DNA of 64,000 nt from the NCBI RefSeq assembly GCF_039543825.1, contig NZ_BAABKM010000005.1, positions 124,001 to 188,000 of the forward strand, given 5' to 3'. Below, piece after piece: positions 10,092-18,476 of this stretch. The position numbers were made by a program, and so were the translations under genes. The DNA is from Nocardioides conyzicola. GTDB lineage: Bacteria > Actinomycetota > Actinomycetes > Propionibacteriales > Nocardioidaceae. How positions within the stretch are numbered: position 1 is the first letter of the stretch; each line of letters starts with the position of its first letter. The notes under the pieces were generated by a model. The model was not told where the DNA came from, ran no database searches, and was given only the letters and a program-made list of their open reading frames with translations.

Positions 10092-11413
10092 GACGGCTCC
10101 TTCCCGTGCACCTCGCGGGTGACGTGCAGGCTGTCGGACCGCTCGGGCGACTTCCACGAGCCGCCGTCGCGGCGCTCCCAGACCTTGCGGACCGTCGGCA
10201 CGAACTCGACGACGACGGTCCAGGTGTTCACCATCCAGTAGACGAGCATGTACGCCGGCGCGAAGAGGATGTACTTCAAGGTCCGACCACCGTCGTTGTA
10301 GTACGACGCCGCGCTCAGCTGGACCAGCCCGATGACCATCTGGAGGGCGACGAAGATGCCCACCATGTACCAGTTGTGCCAGAACCGCTCCCAGTTCTGC
10401 GTCACGGCCATGAGGAGCTGGGTCAGCAGGAAGAGCGCCATGCTGATCCAGTAGAGGAAGCTCCAGAAGACACTGAAGCTGTAGTCCAGCACGATCGGCA
10501 TCATCCGCCAGCGGCGGATCGGGTGCCGCAACAGCGCCGGCCCCTTGGTCACCAGGACGTAGATGCCTCCCGACGACCAGCGCCTGCGCTGCTTGACCAG
10601 CGATCGGGTCTGCTCGGGCACGTCGAGGAAGAAGCGGATGCGCGGGGCGAACAACGCCCGCCAACCGGCGGCCTGCATGTCCCACGCGATCGCGATGTCC
10701 TCGGTCGGCTGCTCCGCGTGCCAGCCGCCGACGTCGATCACGGCCTGCCTGCGGTACATCGTGTTGGCCCCCGAGAACGCGAACAGGCCGCCGTACGACA
10801 TCTGGGAGCGCTTGATCAGCCCGATGATCGAGTTGAGCTCGTTCTGCTGCGCCTCCGCGGTCAGCGTCGTGCGGTTCGCCGCGAGCATGTTGCCGGTCAC
10901 CGCGCCGACGTTCTGCCCGCCCTCGCGCTCGAAGTAGCTCAGGTACTGCCACAGTGCATCGGGATTGGGCCGGGTGTCCGCGTCGTTGGAGAGGAGGAAC
11001 TCGCCGCGAGCGAAGGCGAGCGCGACATTGAAGCCGTGCGCCTTGCCCCGGTTCTTGACGATCGAGATCACTCGCAGGTCCGGGTACTCGACCTGCAGCT
11101 CCTCCAGGATCTCGGCGGTCCGGTCGGTGGAGGCGTCGTCGACGACGATGATCTCGTACTTGTCCGAGGGGTAGTTGAGCATCGTCTCGAGGTAGCGCAC
11201 GGTGCTCTCGATCGATGCCTCCTCGTTGTGCGCCGGGATCAGGATGGTGACGAAGGGCTCGCCGTGCTCCAGGTAGCGAGGACGGTCGTGACGCTCGGAG
11301 AAGACGTGGTAGTAGAAGCTCGAGACGAGGAAGGCCAGCCCGCCGACGATCGGGTAGGCGATCAGCACGAAGATCAGCAGCTGGACGAACCAGTCGGCGG
11401 CTGAGCTCGGCAT
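10088..11413 (-). CDS. PgaC/IcaA-type processive GT2 polysaccharide synthase
   Basis: 441 residues. The order is an N-terminal helix (about 10-34), a GT2 domain with VDDAS (91-95), NDADT (143-147), TED (237-239) and QRRRW (275-279), then several C-terminal membrane helices. These are the catalytic and acceptor-gating motifs of processive beta-glycan synthases such as PgaC, IcaA and hyaluronan synthase. The likely product is an exported poly-hexosamine or related biofilm polysaccharide, formed from UDP-sugar at the inner face of the membrane. AGGAGG lies directly before ATG 11413. The operon continues into the PgaD-like and PPOX-like genes. Confidence 0.82.
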   Translation of the reverse strand: MPSSAADWFVQLLIFVLIAYPIVGGLAFLVSSFYYHVFSERHDRPRYLEHGEPFVTILIPAHNEEASIESTVRYLETMLNYPSDKYEIIVVDDASTDRTAEILEELQVEYPDLRVISIVKNRGKAHGFNVALAFARGEFLLSNDADTRPNPDALWQYLSYFEREGGQNVGAVTGNMLAANRTTLTAEAQQNELNSIIGLIKRSQMSYGGLFAFSGANTMYRRQAVIDVGGWHAEQPTEDIAIAWDMQAAGWRALFAPRIRFFLDVPEQTRSLVKQRRRWSSGGIYVLVTKGPALLRHPIRRWRMMPIVLDYSFSVFWSFLYWISMALFLLTQLLMAVTQNWERFWHNWYMVGIFVALQMVIGLVQLSAASYYNDGGRTLKYILFAPAYMLVYWMVNTWTVVVEFVPTVRKVWERRDGGSWKSPERSDSLHVTREVHGKEPS

Positions 11414-11434
11414 ACCTCCTCCTTCGAGCCGATC

Positions 11435-12811
11435 CTAACCAGCGGTGAGACGAGCGAGCCGGTCCACGCCGGCGGGCAGGCTCGCGCCGAGGCGGGCGAC
11501 CACGTCTGCGACAGCCGGTGAGCCGGCCTGCTCCGGCGGCACCCGCGCCGGGTTGAGGGCGACCCGGTCGGACCACTCCTTGATGTCGGGCTCGGCGCCG
11601 AAGGCCGCGGAGTTGCGCAGGCCCGTCACGTTCATCGTGGCCCAGTCGACGAGCGAGTTGCCGAAGGACGAGGGCCGGCAGAGCCGGTTCTTCTCCGCGT
11701 CGTCGTCGCGGGTCGCCTCGACGTACCCGGCGAGCGCGGCGCCGAAGCACGGGAAGCCCGCCCGGACCGGCTGGGGCGTGATCGCCTCCGGCCCCCAGAT
11801 CGGCACGCGAGGGCGCGCCTTGAGGCCGTCGGCCGCGCAGTCGACGACGACGGCGTCGCCCGCGACGGCGACCGAGCCCTCGGTGAGGTCGAGACGACCG
11901 CGGTGCGCGGTCCGGATGTGACCGAGGCGTACGACGTCCTCGATCGTCCGGAGCTGGTCGAGCTCCCAGCGGCCGAGCGTCGGCGCCTTGGCCATCGTCG
12001 GCGTGACCGAGCGGTCGATGCGGTGCATGATGCCGAGCTCCTCGAGGGCGAGGAAGAGGTCCGGCAGTGATGCGGCACCCGCGGCCGCGGTCATTATGTC
12101 GGCGACCATGCCGAGGTAGATGACGGGGTCCGGCTGGATCAGGGCCCGGTTGAGCATCCACGGGTCGCGCGGTCGCACCCAGCAGATCGCGTCCGGGTCC
12201 ACGCCACGGGCGAGCAGCCAGATGCAGGCGTCGGTCGCCGTCTTGCCCGACCCGACGACCACGAACCGGCTCGGCGCCTCCTCGAGGCGCGCCAGGTCGT
12301 TGACGGCGATCACCCGGGCACCATCGGCTACGCCGAACCTCGGCGCCGTCTCCGCCGGGATGTCGGGCGACAGGTAGCTCGCGTCGACGACACGACAGTC
12401 GTCCGGCACGTCGTACCTCTGGCCGGACACCCGCGACACGAAGGTCCGCTCCCCCACGTAGTCGCAGCCGGCGAAGAACTCGACCTGTCCCGATGCCAGC
12501 ATCCGGTGCGTCAGCAGGTCGCTGTAGTAGCTCGTGATCTTCGCCTGGTCGGCACGCTCGTGCAGTCCGGCCTCGGGTCCGGACTGCTGCATCCGCCCGC
12601 CGCCGAGCACGGTGGACGCGGCGCCGTAGAACGTCGAGGCCTGGTGCAGCCGCACGAACGGGTACGCCGCCAGCCAGTGCCCGCCGGCGGCGTGCCGCCG
12701 GTCGACCAGCGCCACGCGGACGTCGGCGTGGTCGATCAGGGCGTCCGTGAAGGCCATCCCGGTCGCCCCGGCGCCGATCACCAGGTAGTCGGCCTCGACC
12801 CGTTGCGTCAC
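11435..12811 (-). CDS. FAD/NAD(P)-binding oxidoreductase of the monooxygenase type
   Basis: 458 residues. An N-terminal FAD Rossmann motif VIGAGATGM (about 12-20) and a second nucleotide-binding motif VVVGSGKTA in the middle. The conserved GGHW-x3-YPFVRLHQ stretch after the first domain is typical of flavin-containing monooxygenase-like proteins that lack a clear catalytic assignment. Probably cytosolic. Its stop lies 21 bases before the polysaccharide synthase start, so the two are likely co-transcribed. A link to polysaccharide modification is inference; the substrate is unknown. Confidence 0.7.
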   Translation of the reverse strand: MTQRVEADYLVIGAGATGMAFTDALIDHADVRVALVDRRHAAGGHWLAAYPFVRLHQASTFYGAASTVLGGGRMQQSGPEAGLHERADQAKITSYYSDLLTHRMLASGQVEFFAGCDYVGERTFVSRVSGQRYDVPDDCRVVDASYLSPDIPAETAPRFGVADGARVIAVNDLARLEEAPSRFVVVGSGKTATDACIWLLARGVDPDAICWVRPRDPWMLNRALIQPDPVIYLGMVADIMTAAAGAASLPDLFLALEELGIMHRIDRSVTPTMAKAPTLGRWELDQLRTIEDVVRLGHIRTAHRGRLDLTEGSVAVAGDAVVVDCAADGLKARPRVPIWGPEAITPQPVRAGFPCFGAALAGYVEATRDDDAEKNRLCRPSSFGNSLVDWATMNVTGLRNSAAFGAEPDIKEWSDRVALNPARVPPEQAGSPAVADVVARLGASLPAGVDRLARLTAG

Positions 12812-12926
12812 GAGGCAAACCCAACCACCGCCGCGGTGCGGACGTCCACCGATCTCCGGCCACGCTAGTCCTAGTATGTCGACTGGCTCACTCGCCTAAC
12901 GTCCCTCGAACTCGGAAGAAGGACCC
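12812..12926. promoter_or_regulatory. Divergent promoter region, oxidoreductase/sulfatase
   Basis: 115 non-coding bases between divergent genes. It holds an imperfect dyad CTAGTCCTAG near 12867 followed by TATGTC, and a GAAGAAGGA ribosome binding site before ATG 12927. No known operator was recognised. Confidence 0.4.
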
Positions 12927-14342
12927 ATGACCGACCACACCTCCTCGCGTCCCGGCGGCCTGACGCGGCGCACCCTGGCCGGAGCGGCCGTCGGCGCGCT
13001 CGGCGCAGCCACGGCCGTGACCGGCACGGACCCGGCGTACGCCGAGCAGCCCTTCCGCGCCGTCGCCCGCCACGGCAGGACCCCGCGACCCAACATCCTG
13101 GTGATCTTCGCCGACGACCTGGGCGCCGCCGACCTGAGCGTGTACGGCGCCCCGCACATCAACACCCCCCACCTCGACAAGCTGGCCGCCTCCGGCCTGC
13201 GCTTCACCCAGGGCTACTCCGCGGGCGCGGTCTGCTCCCCCACCCGGATCGCCCTCTACACCGGTCGGCACCCCGGCCGGATCGCTGGCGGGCTGCAGGA
13301 GCCGATCGGCGCACCGACCGCGACCGACGGCATCCCGCCGGAGCACCCGACGCTCGCGTCGCTGCTCAAGAAGGCGGGCTACTCGACCCACATGGTGGGC
13401 AAGTGGCACGGCGGCTTCCTGCCGTGGTTCTCGCCACTCAAGTCCGGCTGGGACAGCTTCTACGGCAACTACTCCGGCGGCGTCGACTACTTCAGCAAGT
13501 ACACGACCTTCGGCTACGACCTGTACGACGGCGAGGAGGTCACCCAGGACCCGCGCTACTACACCGACATCCTCACGGAGAAGGCCGTCGAGGTGGTCCG
13601 GGCCGGGGCCCGGCAGAAGAACCCGTGGCTCTTCAACCTCAACTTCACCTCGGCGCACTGGCCCTGGGAGGGACCCGGCGACAAGGCGGTCAGCGACGAG
13701 ATCACCGCCAGGATCAAGGCCGGCGACCGCACCGCGCTCTTCCACTACGACGGCGGCTCCGTCGACAAGTACGTCGAGATGGTGGAGAACCTCGACGCCG
13801 CCATCGGCACGGTCCTGCGTGAGCTGAAGCGGACCGGGCAGGACGAGGACACCCTCGTGCTGTTCGCGAGCGACAACGGCGGCGAGCGGTTCTCCTACAA
13901 CTGGCCGTTCACCGGCAACAAGGCGAGCGTCAACGAGGGCGGCATCCGCGTCCCGATGATCCTGTCGTGGCCCGGCCAGGTCCGCGCCCGCCAGGTCGAC
14001 GACCTGCCGGTCTACACGACCGACTGGACGGCCACCTTCCTCGAGCTCGGCGGCGCCAAGCCCGACCCGGCGTACCCGCTCGACGGCACCAGCCTGGTGC
14101 CGCACCTCTTCCAGGGTCGACGGGTGCCGGAGCGCGACCTCTTCTGGCGCACCAAGGAGGGGCGCGCGCTGCGGCGTGGCGAGCTGAAGTACGTCCGAAT
14201 CGGCGGCGTCGACCACCTGTACGACGTCGAGGCCGACTCGCGCGAGCAGGCGGACCTGGCCACGAAGCGGCCCGAGGACCTGGCCGCGCTGCGCACCGCG
14301 TGGGAGCAGGTCAACCAGGAGCTGCTGCCCTACCCGGCCTGA
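12927..14342 (+). CDS. Secreted (Tat) arylsulfatase-type sulfatase
   Basis: 471 residues. The N-terminus carries TRRTLAGAAVG, a twin-arginine signal with an Ala-rich h-region and AYA-type cleavage near residue 39. The mature part begins with PNILVIFADDLG (metal-binding Asp pair at 63-64) and has CSPTR at 103-107, the Cys-type sulfatase signature whose Cys is converted to formylglycine. VGKWH, SDNGG and KASVNEGGIRVP complete the active site. It should hydrolyse sulfate esters outside the membrane. No formylglycine-generating enzyme is in this window. The sulfatase and the convergent PPOX gene are separated by one base. Confidence 0.88.
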   Translation: MTDHTSSRPGGLTRRTLAGAAVGALGAATAVTGTDPAYAEQPFRAVARHGRTPRPNILVIFADDLGAADLSVYGAPHINTPHLDKLAASGLRFTQGYSAGAVCSPTRIALYTGRHPGRIAGGLQEPIGAPTATDGIPPEHPTLASLLKKAGYSTHMVGKWHGGFLPWFSPLKSGWDSFYGNYSGGVDYFSKYTTFGYDLYDGEEVTQDPRYYTDILTEKAVEVVRAGARQKNPWLFNLNFTSAHWPWEGPGDKAVSDEITARIKAGDRTALFHYDGGSVDKYVEMVENLDAAIGTVLRELKRTGQDEDTLVLFASDNGGERFSYNWPFTGNKASVNEGGIRVPMILSWPGQVRARQVDDLPVYTTDWTATFLELGGAKPDPAYPLDGTSLVPHLFQGRRVPERDLFWRTKEGRALRRGELKYVRIGGVDHLYDVEADSREQADLATKRPEDLAALRTAWEQVNQELLPYPA

Positions 14343-14343
14343 G

Positions 14344-14841
14344 CTACTCGAGGAAGCCCGCCGTGGAGCCGCCGAGCTCCATGGCGGGCAGCCCGAGCTT
14401 GCGGTGGTCCCAGGAGCGCACCCGGTCGACGTCGAGGCGGATGGCGGCGCGGTTCTTGGCCATGAACTCCACGAACGGCTTCATCTCCTCGGTGTACGGC
14501 GCGTTGTAGCGCTCGAAGATGTTGACGCAGACGTCCCAGACGACGTCCTCGTCCTCGACGACGACGCCCTGGCCCTCGATCGCCACCCCGCGGAGCTGGT
14601 CGTAGGTGTGACCGGCCTCGACCAGGAACGAGCAGCGCGGGTCGCGGCGCAGGTTGACGGTCTTCTGGGCCTTCTTCTTGGTCTCGAACCAGACCTGGCC
14701 GTCGAGCACGCCGTACCACATGCCCACGAGATGGATCTGGCCCTGCGCACCGAAGGTGCCCAGGGTCGAGGACCGCTGCTGGAGGAGGAACTCGGCGACC
14801 TCGTCGTCCGACATCACGATCTGACCGCGCTGGTTGACCAT
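14344..14841 (-). CDS. PPOX-class (FMN/F420 split-barrel) protein
   Basis: 165 residues with the pyridoxamine-phosphate-oxidase-like fold: FLLQQRSSTLGTFGAQGQIHLVGMWYGVLDGQVWFET, then KKAQKTVNLRRDPRCSFLVEAG, the positions that bind FMN or F420 in this family. Actinobacterial members are often F420-dependent reductases or biliverdin-reductase-like proteins; the cofactor cannot be decided here. ATG 14841 follows TAGGTT by seven bases, suggesting a leaderless transcript. Confidence 0.75.
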   Translation of the reverse strand: MVNQRGQIVMSDDEVAEFLLQQRSSTLGTFGAQGQIHLVGMWYGVLDGQVWFETKKKAQKTVNLRRDPRCSFLVEAGHTYDQLRGVAIEGQGVVVEDEDVVWDVCVNIFERYNAPYTEEMKPFVEFMAKNRAAIRLDVDRVRSWDHRKLGLPAMELGGSTAGFLE

Positions 14842-14851
14842 GACAGGAAAC

Positions 14852-15607
14852 CTAGCCGCCGAAGGCGTGGGTCGCGGTCACGCCTCCGTCGATCGAGATC
14901 TCGGCGCCGTTGATGTACGACGACTCGTCGCTGGCCAGGAAGACGTAGAGCGGCGCGATGTCCTCGGGGTAGCCGACCCGGCGCAGCGGCACCCGCGAGG
15001 CGCCGAACTCCATGGCGGCGTCGCCGCCGTGCACCCGGGTCATCGGGGTGTCGATCATGCCGGGGTGGATCGAGTTGACCCGGATGCCCTTGGGGCCGAG
15101 CTCCATCGCCGCGCACTTGGTCATGCCGCGGATCGCCCACTTGGTGGCGGCGTACGCCGTGCAGCTGGCCATGCCCGCGAGGCCCTCGACCGAGGACGCG
15201 TTGATGATCGAGCCACCGCCGTTCTTGCGCATCGTGCGGGTGACGGCCTGCATGCCGAGGAAGCAGCCGAGCTGGTTGATCCGCCAGATCAGCTCGACCT
15301 CCTCGACCGCCTGCCGCTCGATGTCGCCGAAGCGGAGGATGCCGGCGTTGTTGGCGAGCACGCTGACGGGACCGAACCGTTCGTTGGTGTCGTCGACGAC
15401 CCGGGCCCACGAGGCCGGGTCGCTGACGTCGTGGTCCGCGAAGTGGGCGTCGGAGCCGAGGTCGTCGGCGAGCGCCTGGCCGGCCTCCTTCGCGATGTCG
15501 GCGATGACGACCTTGGCGCCCTCGGCGACGAAGTGCCGCGAGATCGCCTCGCCCTGCCCCTGCGCGCCACCGGTGACGATGGCGACCTTGCCGTCCAGAC
15601 GCGTCAT
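14852..15607 (-). CDS. Short-chain dehydrogenase, 3-alpha(20-beta)-hydroxysteroid dehydrogenase type
   Basis: 251 residues. NAD(P) motif TGGAQGQG (about 12-19), NNAG, catalytic Ser in NASSVEGLAG and Tyr-x3-Lys in YAATK. The stretches SSVEGLAGMASCTAYAATKWAIRGMTK and GIRVNSIHPGMIDTPM closely follow mycobacterial FabG3 (Rv2002), a 3-alpha,20-beta-hydroxysteroid dehydrogenase. It is the last gene of the FNR-ferredoxin-SDR-SDR operon behind a KstR site, which supports steroid substrates. The start lies two bases after the upstream stop. Confidence 0.8.
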   Translation of the reverse strand: MTRLDGKVAIVTGGAQGQGEAISRHFVAEGAKVVIADIAKEAGQALADDLGSDAHFADHDVSDPASWARVVDDTNERFGPVSVLANNAGILRFGDIERQAVEEVELIWRINQLGCFLGMQAVTRTMRKNGGGSIINASSVEGLAGMASCTAYAATKWAIRGMTKCAAMELGPKGIRVNSIHPGMIDTPMTRVHGGDAAMEFGASRVPLRRVGYPEDIAPLYVFLASDESSYINGAEISIDGGVTATHAFGG

Positions 15608-15609
15608 GC

Positions 15610-16503
15610 TCAGGCCTTCAGCTTCATGATCGAGTCGGCGGCGAAGCCGACGGCAGGGTCGCGGTCGGTGAAGTAGCCACCGAGCTGCTTGTCGAGGTCG
15701 TCGGCCGTCCAGAGGTCGCCGGCCTTGTCGAAGCGCTCCTCGACGACCGGGGCCGCGACGAGCGCCACCATGCCGCCGTACACGACGAAGACCTGGCCGG
15801 TGATCCGCTCGGCGGCGTCGGAGGCGAGGTAGGCGACGACGGGGGCGACGTGCTCGGGCGAGTAGGGGTCGACGTCGAGACCGGACTGGTCCTCGCCGAA
15901 CACCTGGGCGGTCATCGCGGTGCGGGCGCGGGGGCAGATCGCGTTGGCGCGGACGCCGCTGCTCGCCATCGACCGCGCCGTCGAGACGGTGAGGGCGGCG
16001 ATGCCCGCCTTGGCCGCGCCGTAGTTGGCCTGTCCGGGCGGCCCGGACAGGAACGCCTCGGACGCGGTGTTGATGACGCTTGCGCCGACCGGGCCGGACT
16101 CCTTCGCGACCGCCCGCCAGTGGGCGGCGGCGTTGCGGGAGAGCAGGAAGTGGCCGCGCAGGTGAATGTGGATCACCTGGTCCCACTCCTCGTCGGACAT
16201 GTTGAAGAGCATCCGGTCGCGGGTGATGCCGGCGTTGTTGACCACGACGTCGAGGCGGCCGAAGCCGTCGACGGCGGCCGCCATCATGGCGTCGGCGGTG
16301 GCCCGCTCCCCCACGTCCCCCGAGACGATGCTCGCCTCGCCGCCGCGGGAGCGGATCTCCTCGGCGGTGCCGTCGGCGCCGCCGGGCAGGTCGTTGAGGA
16401 CGATGCGGGCGCCCGCGTCGGCCAGGGCGAGTGCTTCGGCGCGCCCGAGACCGGCGCCGGCGCCGGTCACGATCGCGACCTTGCCGTCGAGAGAGGTCGT
16501 CAA
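15610..16503 (-). CDS. Short-chain dehydrogenase of the cholesterol-regulon type
   Basis: 297 residues. TGAGAGLGRAEA (about 12-23), the extended NDLPGGADGT motif seen in multifunctional-enzyme-type hydroxyacyl dehydrogenases, NNAGITRDRM and YGAAK. The long C-terminal tail (about 245-297, FDKAGDLWTADDL) is shared with the larger SDRs next to mycobacterial mce4 (Rv3502c/Rv3548c type), thought to act on steroid or side-chain hydroxyacyl-CoA. The equivalent Ser of the triad is in NTASEAF. Four bases separate it from the ferredoxin gene. Confidence 0.78.
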   Translation of the reverse strand: MTTSLDGKVAIVTGAGAGLGRAEALALADAGARIVLNDLPGGADGTAEEIRSRGGEASIVSGDVGERATADAMMAAAVDGFGRLDVVVNNAGITRDRMLFNMSDEEWDQVIHIHLRGHFLLSRNAAAHWRAVAKESGPVGASVINTASEAFLSGPPGQANYGAAKAGIAALTVSTARSMASSGVRANAICPRARTAMTAQVFGEDQSGLDVDPYSPEHVAPVVAYLASDAAERITGQVFVVYGGMVALVAAPVVEERFDKAGDLWTADDLDKQLGGYFTDRDPAVGFAADSIMKLKA

Positions 16504-16507
16504 GGTG

Positions 16508-16699
16508 TCAGTCCTCCAGGGAGATGGCGGCGCGTGGGCAGGCGGCCACCGCGCGGTTCACGTTGCTGATGTTCTCGGGGGTGGTCTCCTCCGTCTTGAG
16601 CTGGAGGTAGTCGTCGTCGTCCAGCTCGAACACCTCGGGCGCCATGGCCTCGCACAGGCCGTTGGACTCACAGAGGTCCCAGTCGATCTTGATCTTCAC
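16508..16699 (-). CDS. [3Fe-4S] ferredoxin (FdxD-like)
   Basis: 63 residues from GTG 16699, preceded by GAGG eight bases upstream; a longer frame would overlap the FNR stop. Cys at 10, 16 and 54 (C-E-S-N-G-L-C and C-P) with Gly14 instead of the fourth Cys define a single [3Fe-4S] cluster. Length and pattern match mycobacterial FdxD (Rv3503c), which lies beside mce4. It probably takes electrons from the reductase encoded directly upstream and passes them to a P450 or Rieske oxygenase elsewhere in the genome; none is in this window. Confidence 0.88.
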   Translation of the reverse strand: MKIKIDWDLCESNGLCEAMAPEVFELDDDDYLQLKTEETTPENISNVNRAVAACPRAAISLED

Positions 16700-16709
16700 T
16701 GGCGGTGCC

Positions 16710-17693
16710 TCAGCTTCCTTCACTCGAGTGACCAGGGAACACGTGCGCGCTCGGGTCGATCACGACCGCGGCGTTGTTGACGGCGGTGGCGGCCTCGCCG
16801 AAGCCGACGGCGATCAGCCGCACCTTGCCGTCGTACTCCGTGATGTCACCGGCGGCGAAGACGCGCGAGAGGTTGGTGCGCATCGCGGGGTTCACGAGGA
16901 CGTGCCGCTTGTGCACCTCGATCCCCCACTGCTGGATCGGGCCGAGGTCGGCGATGAAGCCGAGCGCGGCCACCACCGCCTGCGTGGGCCGCGTGGTCAG
17001 CTCGCCGTCGACGGTGATGTCGATCGACTCGACGGTGCCGTTGCCGTGGATCGCGGAGACCTCGGCCTTGGTGACGATGTCGACCTTCGGGGATGCCTTC
17101 ACCGCCTCGACGGTGCGCTCGTGCGCGCGGAAGGCGTCGCGCCGATGCACCAGCGTGATCGACCTCGCGACCGGCTCGAGGTGCAGCGCCCAGTCGAAGG
17201 CGCTGTCTCCACCGCCGACGATGACGACGTCCTTGCCGACGTACGGCTGGAAGCTCGGGACGAAGAACTCGAGCCCGCGGCCCACCCAGCCGTCACCGGC
17301 GGGCAGCGGGCGCGGACTGAACTTGCCGATGCCGGCGGTGATCAGCACGACCTTGGCGCGGACCTCGGTGCCGTCCTCGAGACCGACGGTCACGCCGTCG
17401 GCGTCCTCCACGAGGGTCGAGGCGGTGCGCTCGAGGAGGTACGTCGGCTCGGAGACCGAGGCCTGGGCGACCAGGCCCTCGACGAGCTCGCGACCCTTGA
17501 CCGACGGGAAGCCCGCGACGTCGAGGATCTGCTTCTCGGGGTACATCGCCGTGATCTGGCCGCCCAGCTCCGGCAGCGAGTCGACGACCGCGATGCTCAT
17601 CCCGCGGAAGCCCGCGTAGTAGGCGGCGAACAGGCCGGTCGGGCCCGCGCCGATGATCAGGAGGTCGACGTCGACAGCAGTATCGGTGGGCAC
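16710..17693 (-). CDS. Thioredoxin-reductase-like ferredoxin-NADP+ reductase
   Basis: 327 residues. FAD motif IIGAGPTGLFAAYYAG near the start, PELGGQITAMYPEK, a second Rossmann motif VIVGGGDSAFDWAL with HRRDAFRAHE (NADPH phosphate-binding Arg), and the C-terminal VFAAGDIT. There is no CxxC redox pair, so it is the YumC/FNR type rather than a thioredoxin reductase. GTG 17693 is preceded by GAGGAGAAGGA. It is first in a four-gene operon with a ferredoxin and two SDRs. A -10-like TATAGT and a perfect KstR operator lie 35-51 bases upstream. Confidence 0.88.
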   Translation of the reverse strand: MPTDTAVDVDLLIIGAGPTGLFAAYYAGFRGMSIAVVDSLPELGGQITAMYPEKQILDVAGFPSVKGRELVEGLVAQASVSEPTYLLERTASTLVEDADGVTVGLEDGTEVRAKVVLITAGIGKFSPRPLPAGDGWVGRGLEFFVPSFQPYVGKDVVIVGGGDSAFDWALHLEPVARSITLVHRRDAFRAHERTVEAVKASPKVDIVTKAEVSAIHGNGTVESIDITVDGELTTRPTQAVVAALGFIADLGPIQQWGIEVHKRHVLVNPAMRTNLSRVFAAGDITEYDGKVRLIAVGFGEAATAVNNAAVVIDPSAHVFPGHSSEGS

Positions 17694-17728
17694 GACGACG
17701 ATCCTTCTCCTCACGGGCGGCCGACTCA

Positions 17729-17744
17729 ACTATAACCTGTTCTA
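17729..17744 (-). promoter_or_regulatory. KstR-type operator overlapping the -10 of the FNR operon
   Basis: TATAACCTGTTCTA (17731-17744) matches the KstR motif at all fixed positions. On the minus strand it overlaps TATAGT (17734 to 17729), a good -10, so a bound repressor would occlude the promoter of the FNR-ferredoxin-SDR-SDR operon. It lies between this operon and the end of the mce operon. Confidence 0.8.
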
Positions 17745-17756
17745 GTTTTGGCGACC

Positions 17757-18476
17757 TTACTGGGTCTTGATGTCCGACACCAGCCACCCCTGGTCGGTGT
17801 GGACCACCGTCACCAGCGCCCGGTACTGGGAGTACGCCGTGGCCGGCTTGCCGTCCTGCACCTTCTCGACGTACTGGTTCAGGAAGAGCAGCGCCTGCAC
17901 CTGCTGCGGGGACGCCTGCACCACGCCCTGGGCGACGACCTTCACGGTGAGCTTCATCTGCTGCTGCGCGTACTTGTCCTTCAGGCTGTCGGCCAGCTTG
18001 CGGTAGTCGGCCGCGAACGTGTCCGTCATCTTCGAGGTCGCCTGGTCGACCTGCTTGTCGTAGTCCTGGTAGGTCGTGGACAGGATCTGCTCGGTCGAGC
18101 GCGCTGCGGCCTCGACCGCCGCGCGGTGGCTGACCTCGCCGGTCACGATCGGGCGCGCGGCCGACACCGTCGGGGAGGGGTCGCGGTTGAGGTAGACGAG
18201 CTCGCCGATGCCGACCAGGGCCAGCACCGCGACCACCGCGACCAGGACGTACGTCGTGCGGGGCCGGCGCCTCGCCGCCGTCGCGGGGGGATCGACGACG
18301 GGCTCCGTGGCATCGACCTCGCTCGCTGGCGCTCGCTCGTCGACCGGCGCTTCGGCGGCCTCGCTCGCTGGCGCTCGCTCGTCGACGGGCGGCACGACCG
18401 GTTCCCCGCTCCTGCCCGCGATCTTGCGCGGGCGGCCGGTGGCGGGGCGGGACTGGCCCTTGCGTGGCGTCGTCAT
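17757..18476 (-). CDS. Mce-associated membrane protein (Mam/Mas type), distal
   Basis: 239 residues from ATG 18476, which overlaps the previous stop as ATGA. A Pro/Ala/Glu-rich, partly duplicated cytosolic segment (about 1-75) is followed by one membrane helix (about 77-97) and an extracytoplasmic alpha+beta domain (ILSTTYQDYDKQV, FAADYRKLADSLKDKY, YRALVTVVHTDQGWLVSDI). Such proteins end actinobacterial mce operons and may stabilise the Mce complex. Within the N-terminal tail a 28-base sequence occurs twice with a 42-base period, encoding two copies of V-D-E-R-A-P-A-S-E. Confidence 0.8.
   Translation of the reverse strand: MTTPRKGQSRPATGRPRKIAGRSGEPVVPPVDERAPASEAAEAPVDERAPASEVDATEPVVDPPATAARRRPRTTYVLVAVVAVLALVGIGELVYLNRDPSPTVSAARPIVTGEVSHRAAVEAAARSTEQILSTTYQDYDKQVDQATSKMTDTFAADYRKLADSLKDKYAQQQMKLTVKVVAQGVVQASPQQVQALLFLNQYVEKVQDGKPATAYSQYRALVTVVHTDQGWLVSDIKTQ
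18317..18386. repeat. Two 28-bp direct repeats, 42-bp period
   Basis: Bases 18317-18344 and 18359-18386 are identical (start CCTCGCTCGCTGG, end CTCGTCGAC). The period of 42 bases keeps the reading frame and adds one 14-residue unit to the cytosolic tail of the Mce-associated protein. Confidence 0.85.

Noticed and set aside
10092..12863. Very long minus-strand frame reading through the GT2 and FAD genes
   Set aside because: Low-complexity Arg/Gly/Ala translation; the true proteins with clear motifs lie in another frame of the same strand.
18290..18400. Mobile-element ends
   Set aside because: The repeats are direct, in frame and inside a coding region; no transposase is nearby.
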